Source of the DNA: Rhodobacteraceae bacterium UBA1943
Lineage (GTDB): Bacteria > Pseudomonadota > Alphaproteobacteria > Rhodobacterales > Rhodobacteraceae
DNA: 64,000 bases
Direction: 5' to 3'
Assembly (NCBI GenBank): GCA_002336845.1
Contig: DDEX01000011.1
Span: forward strand, 1 to 64,000
Within the stretch, counting starts at the first letter, position 1; each line of letters begins with the position of its first letter. A model generated the notes under the pieces. It was not told the origin of the DNA and ran no database searches. It worked only from the letters and a program-made list of their open reading frames with translations. This document shows, in pieces, positions 32,904 through 40,792 of the stretch. The position numbers were made by a program, and so were the translations under genes.

Positions 32904-33902
32904 ATGACGGCGCAGCGGCAGGCCTATTCGGCGCGGCTTCCCATGGATGACCAGCGCGATCACCTGATGGTTCAGGTGGCCAAGGCCTATTACGAGCTTG
33001 ACCGCACGCAGGCCCAGATTGCCGATGACCTTGGCCTGACGCGCTGGCAGGTTGGCAAGCTCTTGACCGAAGCGAAAGCCGAAGGCGTCGTTCGCATCGC
33101 GATCACCCCCCGCATCGGCCGCACAACCGCGCTGGAGGTTGACCTGCAACGCGGCTTTGGCCTGCGCGATGCCGTCGTGGTGCCGACGGGCGACATTGCA
33201 GACCCGGCCCTGCTGACCGAAATGGTCGCACAGGCGGCGGCGACCTATCTGGCGAACCTTGCGCCCCGCCCGGCCCTGCTGGGGATAAGTTGGGGGCGCA
33301 CCATGTCGGCTGTCGCCCGCGCTTTGCCGCCGGGCTGGAACCCCGGTGCGCATGTGGTGCTGGTCAACGGCTCGACTGCGCTTTCCGCCACCAACGCACG
33401 CAACGCCGCCGTGGCCGAAGATTTCGCGCAAGCCGCAGGCGGCACCGCAACCCTGCTGCCCGTGCCCGCCATTGTCGGCCGCCCCGGCACCCGTGCGGCC
33501 TTGGAGGATGACCCGATCGTCGCCCGCGTTCTTGCGCTTGCCGATGCCGCCCCTGTGGTCTGCTTTGGCATGGGAGAACTGTCCGAAAACTCGATCCTCG
33601 TGGCATCCGGCTATCTGGCGCCGCAGGACGTGCCGCGCCTGCGCGCCCTTGGGGCGGTGGGCGACATCCTTGGCCGCTTCATCACCGCCAGCGGCCAGAT
33701 TGCCGATGCCGGGCTGGACGCCCGCACTATTGGTCTGCCGCTGGATGCCCTGCGCCAGAAAACCCATGCCATCGGCATCGTCGCCGGGGCCGACAAACAC
33801 GCCATTGCCGCCGCCGTGCTACGCGCCGGTTACGCCTCGGTCATCGTGACCGATGAGGCAACCGCCCGCAGCCTGCTTAAAACCCCGAAAGAGGCGCCAT
33901 GA
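32904..33902 (+). CDS. SorC-family transcriptional regulator (DeoR of the SorC type)
   Basis: A 332-residue regulator. The N-terminal helix-turn-helix is YYELDRTQAQIADDLGLTRWQVGKLLTEA (shown for position about residues 28-55, as the segment LTRWQVGKLLTEA recognises DNA). The C-terminal 260 residues form the sugar-phosphate sensor, with LGISWGRTM near residue 130. Bacillus DeoR, which senses deoxyribose 5-phosphate, is of this family and not related to E. coli DeoR. Here the stop overlaps deoC by 4 bases, which supports the same ligand. ATG 32904 chosen; TTG 32892 is nearer to the palindrome. Confidence 0.82.
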   Translation: MTAQRQAYSARLPMDDQRDHLMVQVAKAYYELDRTQAQIADDLGLTRWQVGKLLTEAKAEGVVRIAITPRIGRTTALEVDLQRGFGLRDAVVVPTGDIADPALLTEMVAQAAATYLANLAPRPALLGISWGRTMSAVARALPPGWNPGAHVVLVNGSTALSATNARNAAVAEDFAQAAGGTATLLPVPAIVGRPGTRAALEDDPIVARVLALADAAPVVCFGMGELSENSILVASGYLAPQDVPRLRALGAVGDILGRFITASGQIADAGLDARTIGLPLDALRQKTHAIGIVAGADKHAIAAAVLRAGYASVIVTDEATARSLLKTPKEAP

Positions 33903-34852
33903 CCCATGCCTTCCCCCGCATGACGGGAACCGCTTTCACCGCCGACTGGTTCGAAGCGATCAACGTCAACACCCCTGCCGCCGACCGCCGCGCCGCCAGC
34001 CTCGGCAGCCGCCGCACGGTGAAGAAAGACTGGCAGGCGGCGTGGCTTGCCCGCGCCGTCACCTGCATCGACCTGACCACCCTTGCCGGTGACGACACCG
34101 CCGGCCGTGTCCAGCGCCTGTGCGCCAAGGCCCGAAACCCGGTGCGCGCCGATCTGCTGGCGGCCTTGGGATTGGACGGCCTGACTGTCGGTGCTGTTTG
34201 CGTCTATCCCACGATGGTGCCCAATGCGGTCAAGGCGCTGGAGGGCTCGGGCATCCCGGTCGCCTCGGTTGCCACCGGCTTTCCGGCGGGGCTGACGCCC
34301 CTGCCCTTGCGGCTGGCCGAGATCCGCTATGCTGTGGATCAGGGCGCGGCCGAAATCGACGTCGTGATCACCCGCGAACTGGCCCTGACCGGGCAATGGC
34401 AGGCGCTTTATGACGAGATTCGCCAGATGCGCGAGGCCTGTGGCAATGCCCATATGAAGGCCATCCTTGCCACCGGCGATCTGAAAACCCTGACCAATGT
34501 GTACAAGGCCAGCATGGTCGCCATGCAGGCGGGCGCCGATTTCATCAAGACCTCGACCGGGAAAGAGGAGGTGAATGCCACCCTTCCCGTCTCTCTCACC
34601 ATGGTGCGCGCCTTGCGCGATTTCCGTGATCTGACCGGGCAATGGGTGGGTTTCAAGCCTGCCGGGGGCCTCAAAACCGCCAAGGATGCGATGAACTGGC
34701 TGATCCTGATGAAAGAGGAGATGGGCACGCGCTGGTGCATGCCCGACCTGTTCCGCATCGGCGCCTCATCGATGCTGGGCGATATCGAGCGCCAGTTGGA
34801 ACACCATGTCACGGGCCGCTACTCGGCCGCCAACCGCCACGCGCTGGCCTGA
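33899..34852 (+). CDS. deoC: Deoxyribose-phosphate aldolase
   Basis: A 317-residue class I aldolase that cleaves 2-deoxyribose 5-phosphate into acetaldehyde and glyceraldehyde 3-phosphate. The Schiff-base lysine is in FIKTSTGKEEVNATL near residue 217, and VGFKPAGGLKT supplies the second lysine near residue 254; CIDLTTLAGDDT is the N-terminal substrate motif. The length (about 317) fits the longer DeoC class. It overlaps the regulator upstream, and an ALDH that can oxidise the acetaldehyde follows after 10 bases. Confidence 0.92.
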   Translation: MTHAFPRMTGTAFTADWFEAINVNTPAADRRAASLGSRRTVKKDWQAAWLARAVTCIDLTTLAGDDTAGRVQRLCAKARNPVRADLLAALGLDGLTVGAVCVYPTMVPNAVKALEGSGIPVASVATGFPAGLTPLPLRLAEIRYAVDQGAAEIDVVITRELALTGQWQALYDEIRQMREACGNAHMKAILATGDLKTLTNVYKASMVAMQAGADFIKTSTGKEEVNATLPVSLTMVRALRDFRDLTGQWVGFKPAGGLKTAKDAMNWLILMKEEMGTRWCMPDLFRIGASSMLGDIERQLEHHVTGRYSAANRHALA

Positions 34853-34862
34853 GGAGAGACCC

Positions 34863-37235
34863 ATGCCCACCCTCAAGGACATCATGGACACCATGGAATA
34901 CGGCCCCGCCCCCGAAGCCCATGCCGAAGTTTCCGCCTGGATCGCCGCGCGGCCCGTGATCGGCCATTTCATCAATGGTCGCTTCGTGGAACCTGCTGGG
35001 AAAACCACCGATGTGATCAACCCGGCAACCGAAGCCGTGCTGACCAGGGTTGCCCTGGGCACCGAGGCTGAGGTGGACAGCGCCGTCCGCGCCGCCCGCA
35101 TCGCCTTTCCCAAATGGGCCGCCCTGCCGGGGCATGAGCGGGCGAAATACCTCTACGCCCTCGCCCGCCATGTGCAGAAACGCGAACGCTTCCTGTCGGT
35201 TCTGGAAACCATCGACAACGGCAAGACGATTCGGGAATCGCGCGACATCGATATTCCTTTGGTCGCCCGCCATTTCTATCACCACGCCGGATGGGCCGAG
35301 ATTCTGGAGACCGAGTTTCCCAACCATGCGCCCGTCGGCGTCTGCGGCCAGATCATCCCGTGGAACTTCCCCCTGCTGATGCTGGCGTGGAAGGTGGCTC
35401 CTGCGCTGGCTGCTGGCAACACCGTGGTGCTGAAGCCCGCTGACCTGACTCCGCTAACCGCCCATGCCTTTGCCGAGATCTGCGTGGAAATCGGCCTGCC
35501 CCCCGGCGTGCTGAACATCGTGCAGGGCGATGGCACGACAGGGGCCGCGATTGCCGGGCACCCGGATGTGGACAAGGTGGCCTTCACCGGCTCAACCGAG
35601 GTGGGCCGGGTGATCCGGCGCCAGATTGCTGGGTCGGGAAAGAAACTGTCGCTGGAACTGGGCGGCAAGTCGCCTTTCATCGTCTTTGAGGATGCAGATC
35701 TGGATGCCGCCGTGGAAGGCGTGGTCGATGCGATTTGGTTCAATCAGGGCGAGGTCTGCTGCGCGGGTTCGCGCCTTCTGGTGCAGGAGGGCGTGGCACC
35801 ACGCTTCTTTGACAAGTTGCGCGCCCGGATGGAAACCCTGCGCACCGGCGACCCGCTGGACAAGACCATGGACATTGGTGCGGTTGTGTCCGCCAAACAA
35901 CTTGCCCGCATCACCACCTTGCTGGATCAGGGGCAAGCCGAAGGCGCCACCCTGCACCGCGCGCCCGGCGCGATCCCGGCCAAAGGCGCCTTCTGCGCCC
36001 CCGGTTTCTTCACCGGCACCGCGCCTGCCCATACCGTCAGCCAGACCGAAATCTTCGGCCCCATCGCCACGACGCTGACCTTCCGCACCCCGGATGAGGC
36101 GATCACGCTGGCCAATGACACCCGCTACGGGCTGGCGGCGAGTGTCTGGAGCGAAAACATCAATCGAGCGATTGAAACTGCCGCCAAGGTCAAGGCCGGT
36201 GTGGTCTGGATCAACGCCACGAATATCTTTGACGCTGGTGCGCCATTCGGCGGCTTTCGCGAAAGCGGCTATGGCCGCGAAGGGGGACGTGCGGGCATGT
36301 TGGAATACCTGACGGCCAAGTGGGAAAAGACGGGCAAAGCCCGGCCTGTACCCACGCTGGTGCCAGGGGTTACCCCGGCGACCAAGGCCCAAATGGCAGA
36401 GATAGACGTGACTGCGAAACTCTACATCGGCGGCAAACAAGCCCGCGCCGATGGTGGCCAAAGCTATACCGTATTCGGCAAGGTTGGCGCGGTGCTGGGG
36501 CAGGCGGCGCTCGCCAACCGCAAGGATGTGCGGAACGCGGTCGAGGCGGCGGGCAAGGCAAACGGCTGGAGCGGCGTGACCGCCCATAACCGCGCGCAGG
36601 TGCTGTATTTCTTCGCCGAAAACCTCTCGCAACGCCGGGCCGAGTTCGTCTCGGCTTTGGCCGCGACCGGCGCCCAGAAGCCGGAGGAGGAGGTAGAGCT
36701 GACCCTCCGCCGCGCTTTCTGGTATGCCGCCCAGGCAGACAAGTTCGACGGCGCCGTCACGGCCACCAAATCGAACCATGTCACGATGACGGTGAACGAA
36801 CCCTTCGGCACCATCGGCCTGGTTGCCCCCGATGAGGCTCCACTGCTGGGCCTGATGTCGCTGATCCTGCCTGCCATCGCCATGGGCAACCGTGTCGTGG
36901 CGGTGGCGAGCCAAAGCCATCCACTTGTTGCCGCGCGACTTTATCAGGTGCTGGAAACCTCGGATATTCCGGGCGGAGTCATCAACCTGTTGACCGGAGA
37001 CCGGGATGTGTTGGCAAGAACGCTGGCCGAACACGACGACGTGGCGGCCCTGTGGTATTGCGGCAGCGCCGAAGGCTCGGCAATGGTCGAAAAGGCCAGC
37101 GCGGGCAATCTGAAGCCCGTCTGGTCCGACCTGGGCCGCCTGCGTGACTGGCACGATCCGGCACAGGGGCAAGGCGTGGAATATCTGCGCCGCGCCACTC
37201 AGGTCAAAACCATCTGGCTGCCCTACGGCGCGTAA
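34863..37235 (+). CDS. Two-domain aldehyde dehydrogenase of the ALDH16 type
   Basis: A 790-residue protein. Residues 1 to about 490 are a complete aldehyde dehydrogenase: PWNFPLLMLAWKVAPALA, the NAD loop AFTGSTEVG, glutamate in LELGGKSP and catalytic cysteine in QGEVCCAGSR near residue 300. Residues about 515-790 are a second ALDH-like domain with NEPFGTIGLVAPDEAPLLGL but no catalytic Cys-Glu pair and no C-terminal part. That architecture is ALDH16, for which an active bacterial enzyme is known from Rhodobacteraceae. In this operon it should oxidise acetaldehyde made by DeoC. GAGGAGA precedes ATG 34863. Confidence 0.87.
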   Translation: MPTLKDIMDTMEYGPAPEAHAEVSAWIAARPVIGHFINGRFVEPAGKTTDVINPATEAVLTRVALGTEAEVDSAVRAARIAFPKWAALPGHERAKYLYALARHVQKRERFLSVLETIDNGKTIRESRDIDIPLVARHFYHHAGWAEILETEFPNHAPVGVCGQIIPWNFPLLMLAWKVAPALAAGNTVVLKPADLTPLTAHAFAEICVEIGLPPGVLNIVQGDGTTGAAIAGHPDVDKVAFTGSTEVGRVIRRQIAGSGKKLSLELGGKSPFIVFEDADLDAAVEGVVDAIWFNQGEVCCAGSRLLVQEGVAPRFFDKLRARMETLRTGDPLDKTMDIGAVVSAKQLARITTLLDQGQAEGATLHRAPGAIPAKGAFCAPGFFTGTAPAHTVSQTEIFGPIATTLTFRTPDEAITLANDTRYGLAASVWSENINRAIETAAKVKAGVVWINATNIFDAGAPFGGFRESGYGREGGRAGMLEYLTAKWEKTGKARPVPTLVPGVTPATKAQMAEIDVTAKLYIGGKQARADGGQSYTVFGKVGAVLGQAALANRKDVRNAVEAAGKANGWSGVTAHNRAQVLYFFAENLSQRRAEFVSALAATGAQKPEEEVELTLRRAFWYAAQADKFDGAVTATKSNHVTMTVNEPFGTIGLVAPDEAPLLGLMSLILPAIAMGNRVVAVASQSHPLVAARLYQVLETSDIPGGVINLLTGDRDVLARTLAEHDDVAALWYCGSAEGSAMVEKASAGNLKPVWSDLGRLRDWHDPAQGQGVEYLRRATQVKTIWLPYGA

Positions 37236-37265
37236 GAGCTGGGTCGAGCAGGGGCGGGGCGGCTC

Positions 37266-38213
37266 TCAGGTCGCCCGGCGCTTGGCCTCGATCACTTCCC
37301 AGATGCGGGCGGCGGTGTTGGTGCCGTCGAACCGCTCCAGCTCCTGAATGCCGGTGGGCGAGGTCACGTTGATCTCGGTCAGCCAGTCGCCGATCACATC
37401 GATGCCGACGAACACCTGCCCCTTTTCGCGCAAAGTGGGCCCGATGCGACGGCAAATCTCCAGATCACGCTCGGTCAACCCGATTTTCTCGGGCCGCCCG
37501 CCGACGTGCATATTGGACCGGGTTTCCCCCGCCTGCGGCACGCGGTTGATGGCACCGACCGGCTCCCCATCCACCAGAATCACCCGCTTGTCGCCCTTTG
37601 ATACCGCAGGCAGGAATTTCTGCACGATCATCGGCTCGCGGCTCATCGAGGTGAACAGCTCATAAAGCGACGACAGGTTCCGGTCGTTCTCGTCCAGCCG
37701 GAACACCCCCGCCCCGCCATTCCCGTAGAGCGGCTTGAGGATAATGTCGCCATGTCGCGCCTTGAACGCCCGGATCGTCGCCAGATCACGCGCAATCGCA
37801 GTGGGCGGTGTCAGATCGGGGAACCGCAGCACCAACAGCTTCTCGGGATAGTTCCGCACCCAGAACGGATCGTTCACCACCAGCGTTTTCGGGTGGATCA
37901 TGTCCAAAAGATGGGTCGAGGTGATGTAGCCCATGTCGAACGGCGGATCCTGCCGCAGCCAGACCACATCATAGTCACCCAAGTCCACCTCGGTTTCCGG
38001 GCCATAAGTCACATGGTTGCCCTGCTCGCGCCGAACCTCGATTGGAAAACCCCGCGCGATCACCCGGCCTTCGACAAAGGCCAGCTTGTCGGGCGTATAG
38101 AAGAACAGTGAATGCCCCCGCGCCTGCGCTTCCAGCGCGATGCGGAATGTCGAATCGGCATTGATGTTGACCGACCCGATCGGGTCCATCTGCAAGGCGA
38201 CCTTAAGGGCCAT
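37266..38213 (-). CDS. gshB: Glutathione synthetase
   Basis: A 315-residue enzyme joining gamma-glutamylcysteine and glycine. Its start MALKVALQMDPIGSVNINADS is characteristic. ATP-grasp elements are ILKPLYGNGGAGVF, SKGDKRVILVDGEPVGAINRVP, RSNMHVGG, FVGIDVIGD and EINVTSPTGIQE. Length equals E. coli GshB. It lies 58 bases behind yraN and forms the end of rsmI-yraN-gshB. Convergent with the ALDH16 gene. Confidence 0.95.
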   Translation of the reverse strand: MALKVALQMDPIGSVNINADSTFRIALEAQARGHSLFFYTPDKLAFVEGRVIARGFPIEVRREQGNHVTYGPETEVDLGDYDVVWLRQDPPFDMGYITSTHLLDMIHPKTLVVNDPFWVRNYPEKLLVLRFPDLTPPTAIARDLATIRAFKARHGDIILKPLYGNGGAGVFRLDENDRNLSSLYELFTSMSREPMIVQKFLPAVSKGDKRVILVDGEPVGAINRVPQAGETRSNMHVGGRPEKIGLTERDLEICRRIGPTLREKGQVFVGIDVIGDWLTEINVTSPTGIQELERFDGTNTAARIWEVIEAKRRAT

Positions 38214-38271
38214 GGCGCATCCTCCGGGCTGTGACGCGCTCTTGATGGCTGAAGCGGCGCCGGGATGCAAT

Positions 38272-38625
38272 TCACGCCGCGAAGGCGTTTTCCAGAATCT
38301 GCACCCGACCCTGCTCGTCAACCAGCGCCACATCAAAGCGGCAGGGCGTGAGTTGCCCCGCCGGCTCGCCGCCGATGAATTCCGCCGCCGAGGCACAAAT
38401 CCGCGCCATCTGCGCCGGCCCGAGCTTCAGCGCCGCCTCATCATGGGTGCGGCTGGCCTTGACCTCGATAAAGATCACCTCGGCCCCGTCACGCGCGATC
38501 AGATCCACCTCACCCGAGGCACCACGCCATCGCCGGGCACAGATCTCGCGCCCCGCACGCAGATAAGCCCGCTCCACCGCCTCTTCGGCGTGCAAACCCT
38601 TGCGGTAGGAACCCAGACCGCTCAT
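38272..38625 (-). CDS. yraN: UPF0102 / YraN family endonuclease-like protein
   Basis: A 117-residue protein with the PD-(D/E)xK-like nuclease fold of YraN: GLHAEEAVERAYL near residue 8, EVDLIARDGAEVIFIEVKAS as the Asp-ExK core near residue 40. Its role is not fixed; Holliday junction or DNA processing is suspected. The start overlaps the rsmI stop by 4 bases. E. coli also has yraL (rsmI), lpoA and yraN together. Confidence 0.88.
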   Translation of the reverse strand: MSGLGSYRKGLHAEEAVERAYLRAGREICARRWRGASGEVDLIARDGAEVIFIEVKASRTHDEAALKLGPAQMARICASAAEFIGGEPAGQLTPCRFDVALVDEQGRVQILENAFAA

Positions 38626-39494
38626 TCCCGCCCCCTTTGCAATGCCATCCGGTACACGTCCTTGCGCGGCATCCCGTAGGCTTCGGCCACCGTGGCCGCC
38701 GCATCTTTCACCGACATCTCCTGCAAGGCGCGATCCAAAGCCTTCTCCACCGTTTCGGCGTCTGCCGCTGCTTCCCCTGCCCGATCGATGACCACGACAA
38801 TTTCCCCCTTCACCTCGCGGTCCTTAAAGGCGGCCACCAGCTCCGCGACAGTTCCGCGCGTGACCTCCTCGAATCGCTTGGTCAGTTCCCGACAAACCGC
38901 AGCCTGCCGCGTTTCCCCCAGATGTTGCGCCAAATCAGCTAACAAACCATGAATCCGCTTTGGCGATTCATAAAGGATCAGCGTCGCCCGCACTGGCGCC
39001 AGCTCTTGCAAAAAGGTTGCGCGGGCCGATTTTGCGTTGGGCGGGAATCCGGCGAACAGGAACCTGTCTGATGGCAGACCCGAGACTGTCAGCGCGCAGA
39101 GCACTGCCGAAGGCCCCGGCGCCGCGATCACCGGCAGCCCCCGCGCCGCCGCCTCGCGCGCCAGTTCGAACCCCGGGTCCGACACCAGCGGCGTTCCGGC
39201 CTCTGACGCATAGGCGACACTTTTGCCCTCGGCCAGTGCGCCCAGCAGACGGGGCAGCGCCTGGCCCGCGTTATGGTCGTGATAGGCCACCACAGGGCGC
39301 CCGTTCAGGGCCACCCCGTGAATCTCCATCAGATGGCGCAAGGTCCGTGTATCCTCGGCCGCCAGCACATCGGCTGTGGCCAGCGTATCCAGAGCCCGCA
39401 GCGTGATGTCGCGCGCCGCCCCGATCGGGGTCGATACGAAATGCAGCCCCGCCGGCAGGGGGCGAAGTTCGGCCGCAGTCTTGACGATCGTCAC
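38622..39494 (-). CDS. rsmI: 16S rRNA (cytidine-1402-2'-O)-methyltransferase
   Basis: A 290-residue tetrapyrrole-methylase-fold enzyme modifying C1402 of 16S rRNA. LHFVSTPIGAARDITLRALDTL is the family start, AAEDTRTLRHLM follows, then YASEAGTPLVSDPGFELAREA and APGPSAVLCALTVSGLPSDRFLFAGFP. First gene of an operon rsmI-yraN-gshB; divergent from the LpoA-like lipoprotein gene across 102 bases. The C-terminus has a helix-turn-helix-like stretch. Confidence 0.93.
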   Translation of the reverse strand: MTIVKTAAELRPLPAGLHFVSTPIGAARDITLRALDTLATADVLAAEDTRTLRHLMEIHGVALNGRPVVAYHDHNAGQALPRLLGALAEGKSVAYASEAGTPLVSDPGFELAREAAARGLPVIAAPGPSAVLCALTVSGLPSDRFLFAGFPPNAKSARATFLQELAPVRATLILYESPKRIHGLLADLAQHLGETRQAAVCRELTKRFEEVTRGTVAELVAAFKDREVKGEIVVVIDRAGEAAADAETVEKALDRALQEMSVKDAAATVAEAYGMPRKDVYRMALQRGRE

Positions 39495-39596
39495 CGCGAC
39501 CTCCCTGACAAGTTTACTTCCCGTGGCGAAATGCTTACGCTTCGGATCCAGTTACAAAGCCTTCGGGCACCCAGCCTTCGGGAGTGAGGATTTCCC

Positions 39597-40769
39597 ATGT
39601 TGTCTCTTTTGCGCCGCGCCCGCAAGTCGCTGGCCCAGATCGCCCTTGGCCTGTCTGCCGTGGCCCTGGCCGCCTGTACGCCTGGCAACGGCCCTGCTCC
39701 CACGGTTGGCGGCAGTGGCAAGGTTCAGGTCGCCCTGCTGGTGCCCGGCGGTTCTGGTCAGGCCAGTGACGAGATGCTGGCCAAATCGCTGCAAAATGCG
39801 GCGCGTATGGCGATTTCGGATCTGAACGGCGTGCAGGTGGACCTGCGGGTCTATAACACCGCAGGCCAGCCGTCGCAGGCCGCCAGCATGGCGGCTCAGG
39901 CCGTGGCCGAGGGCGCGCAGGTCATCCTGGGCCCGGTCTATGCGCAAGAGGCGAATGCGGCCGGCGTCGCCGTGGCCTCGTCTGGCGTCAATGTCCTTGC
40001 CTTCTCGAACAACCCCGACATCGCCGGCAACAACGTCTTTGTCCTTGGCACCACCTTTGACAGCGTGGCCCGCACCTTGGGCCGTTACGCGGTGGGCACG
40101 GGCAAATCCAGCGTGATGATCGTGCATGACAAGACCGCGGCGGGCGAGATCGGCCGTGCCGCAATCCAGCGCGGCTGGACGGCGGCGGGGGGGGCGGTCG
40201 TGGGCACCGCGAGCTATGAATTCTCGCAGAACGGCATCGTTCAGGCCGCCCCGCAGATCGCGGCCCAGGCCAAGAGCGCAGGTGCGCAGGCGGTGTTCCT
40301 GACTGCCGACACGGCGGGCGCGCTGCCGCTGATCAGCCAACTCTTGTCCGAAAACGGCCTGCCCACCAGCGCTGTACAATATGTCGGCCTGTCGCGCTGG
40401 GACATTCCTGCGGCCACCCTGTCGCTGCCCGGCGTGCAGGGGGGGCTGTTTGCCATTCCCGACCCCGGCACCTATGGCGCCTTCCTATCGCGCTATCAGG
40501 CTTCGTTCGGGGCCTCGCCCAACCCGATCCTGACGGGGCTGGCCTATGACGGCATCGCCGCCATCGGCGCGCTGTCGGGCAAGGCCGCAGGCGGACCGAT
40601 CCCCAAGGCGGCGCTGACGCAGGGCGCGGGTTTTCTGGGCGTGAACGGCATTTTCCGGCTGCGGGCAGATGGCACCAACGAACGCGGGCTTGCCGTGGCG
40701 CAGGTGACCAGCGGCACCTACAAAGTGGTGCAGGCCGCGCCGAAATCCTTCGGCGGCGCCGGGTTCTGA
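39597..40769 (+). CDS. Penicillin-binding-protein activator-like lipoprotein (LpoA/LppC type)
   Basis: A 390-residue exported lipoprotein: the signal segment ends in LAAC (cysteine near residue 23), the lipobox for outer-membrane anchoring. The rest has a periplasmic-binding fold: VQVALLVPGGSGQASDEML, VILGPVYAQEANAAG, VLAFSNNP and VYIVGLSRW-like stretches. It equals the C-terminal domain of E. coli LpoA, which activates PBP1A. Short form, as in alphaproteobacteria. It precedes glnD by 23 bases; its neighbours rsmI and yraN mirror the E. coli order. Confidence 0.8.
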   Translation: MLSLLRRARKSLAQIALGLSAVALAACTPGNGPAPTVGGSGKVQVALLVPGGSGQASDEMLAKSLQNAARMAISDLNGVQVDLRVYNTAGQPSQAASMAAQAVAEGAQVILGPVYAQEANAAGVAVASSGVNVLAFSNNPDIAGNNVFVLGTTFDSVARTLGRYAVGTGKSSVMIVHDKTAAGEIGRAAIQRGWTAAGGAVVGTASYEFSQNGIVQAAPQIAAQAKSAGAQAVFLTADTAGALPLISQLLSENGLPTSAVQYVGLSRWDIPAATLSLPGVQGGLFAIPDPGTYGAFLSRYQASFGASPNPILTGLAYDGIAAIGALSGKAAGGPIPKAALTQGAGFLGVNGIFRLRADGTNERGLAVAQVTSGTYKVVQAAPKSFGGAGF

Positions 40770-40792
40770 GCGCGGACAGGAGCAGACAGCCC

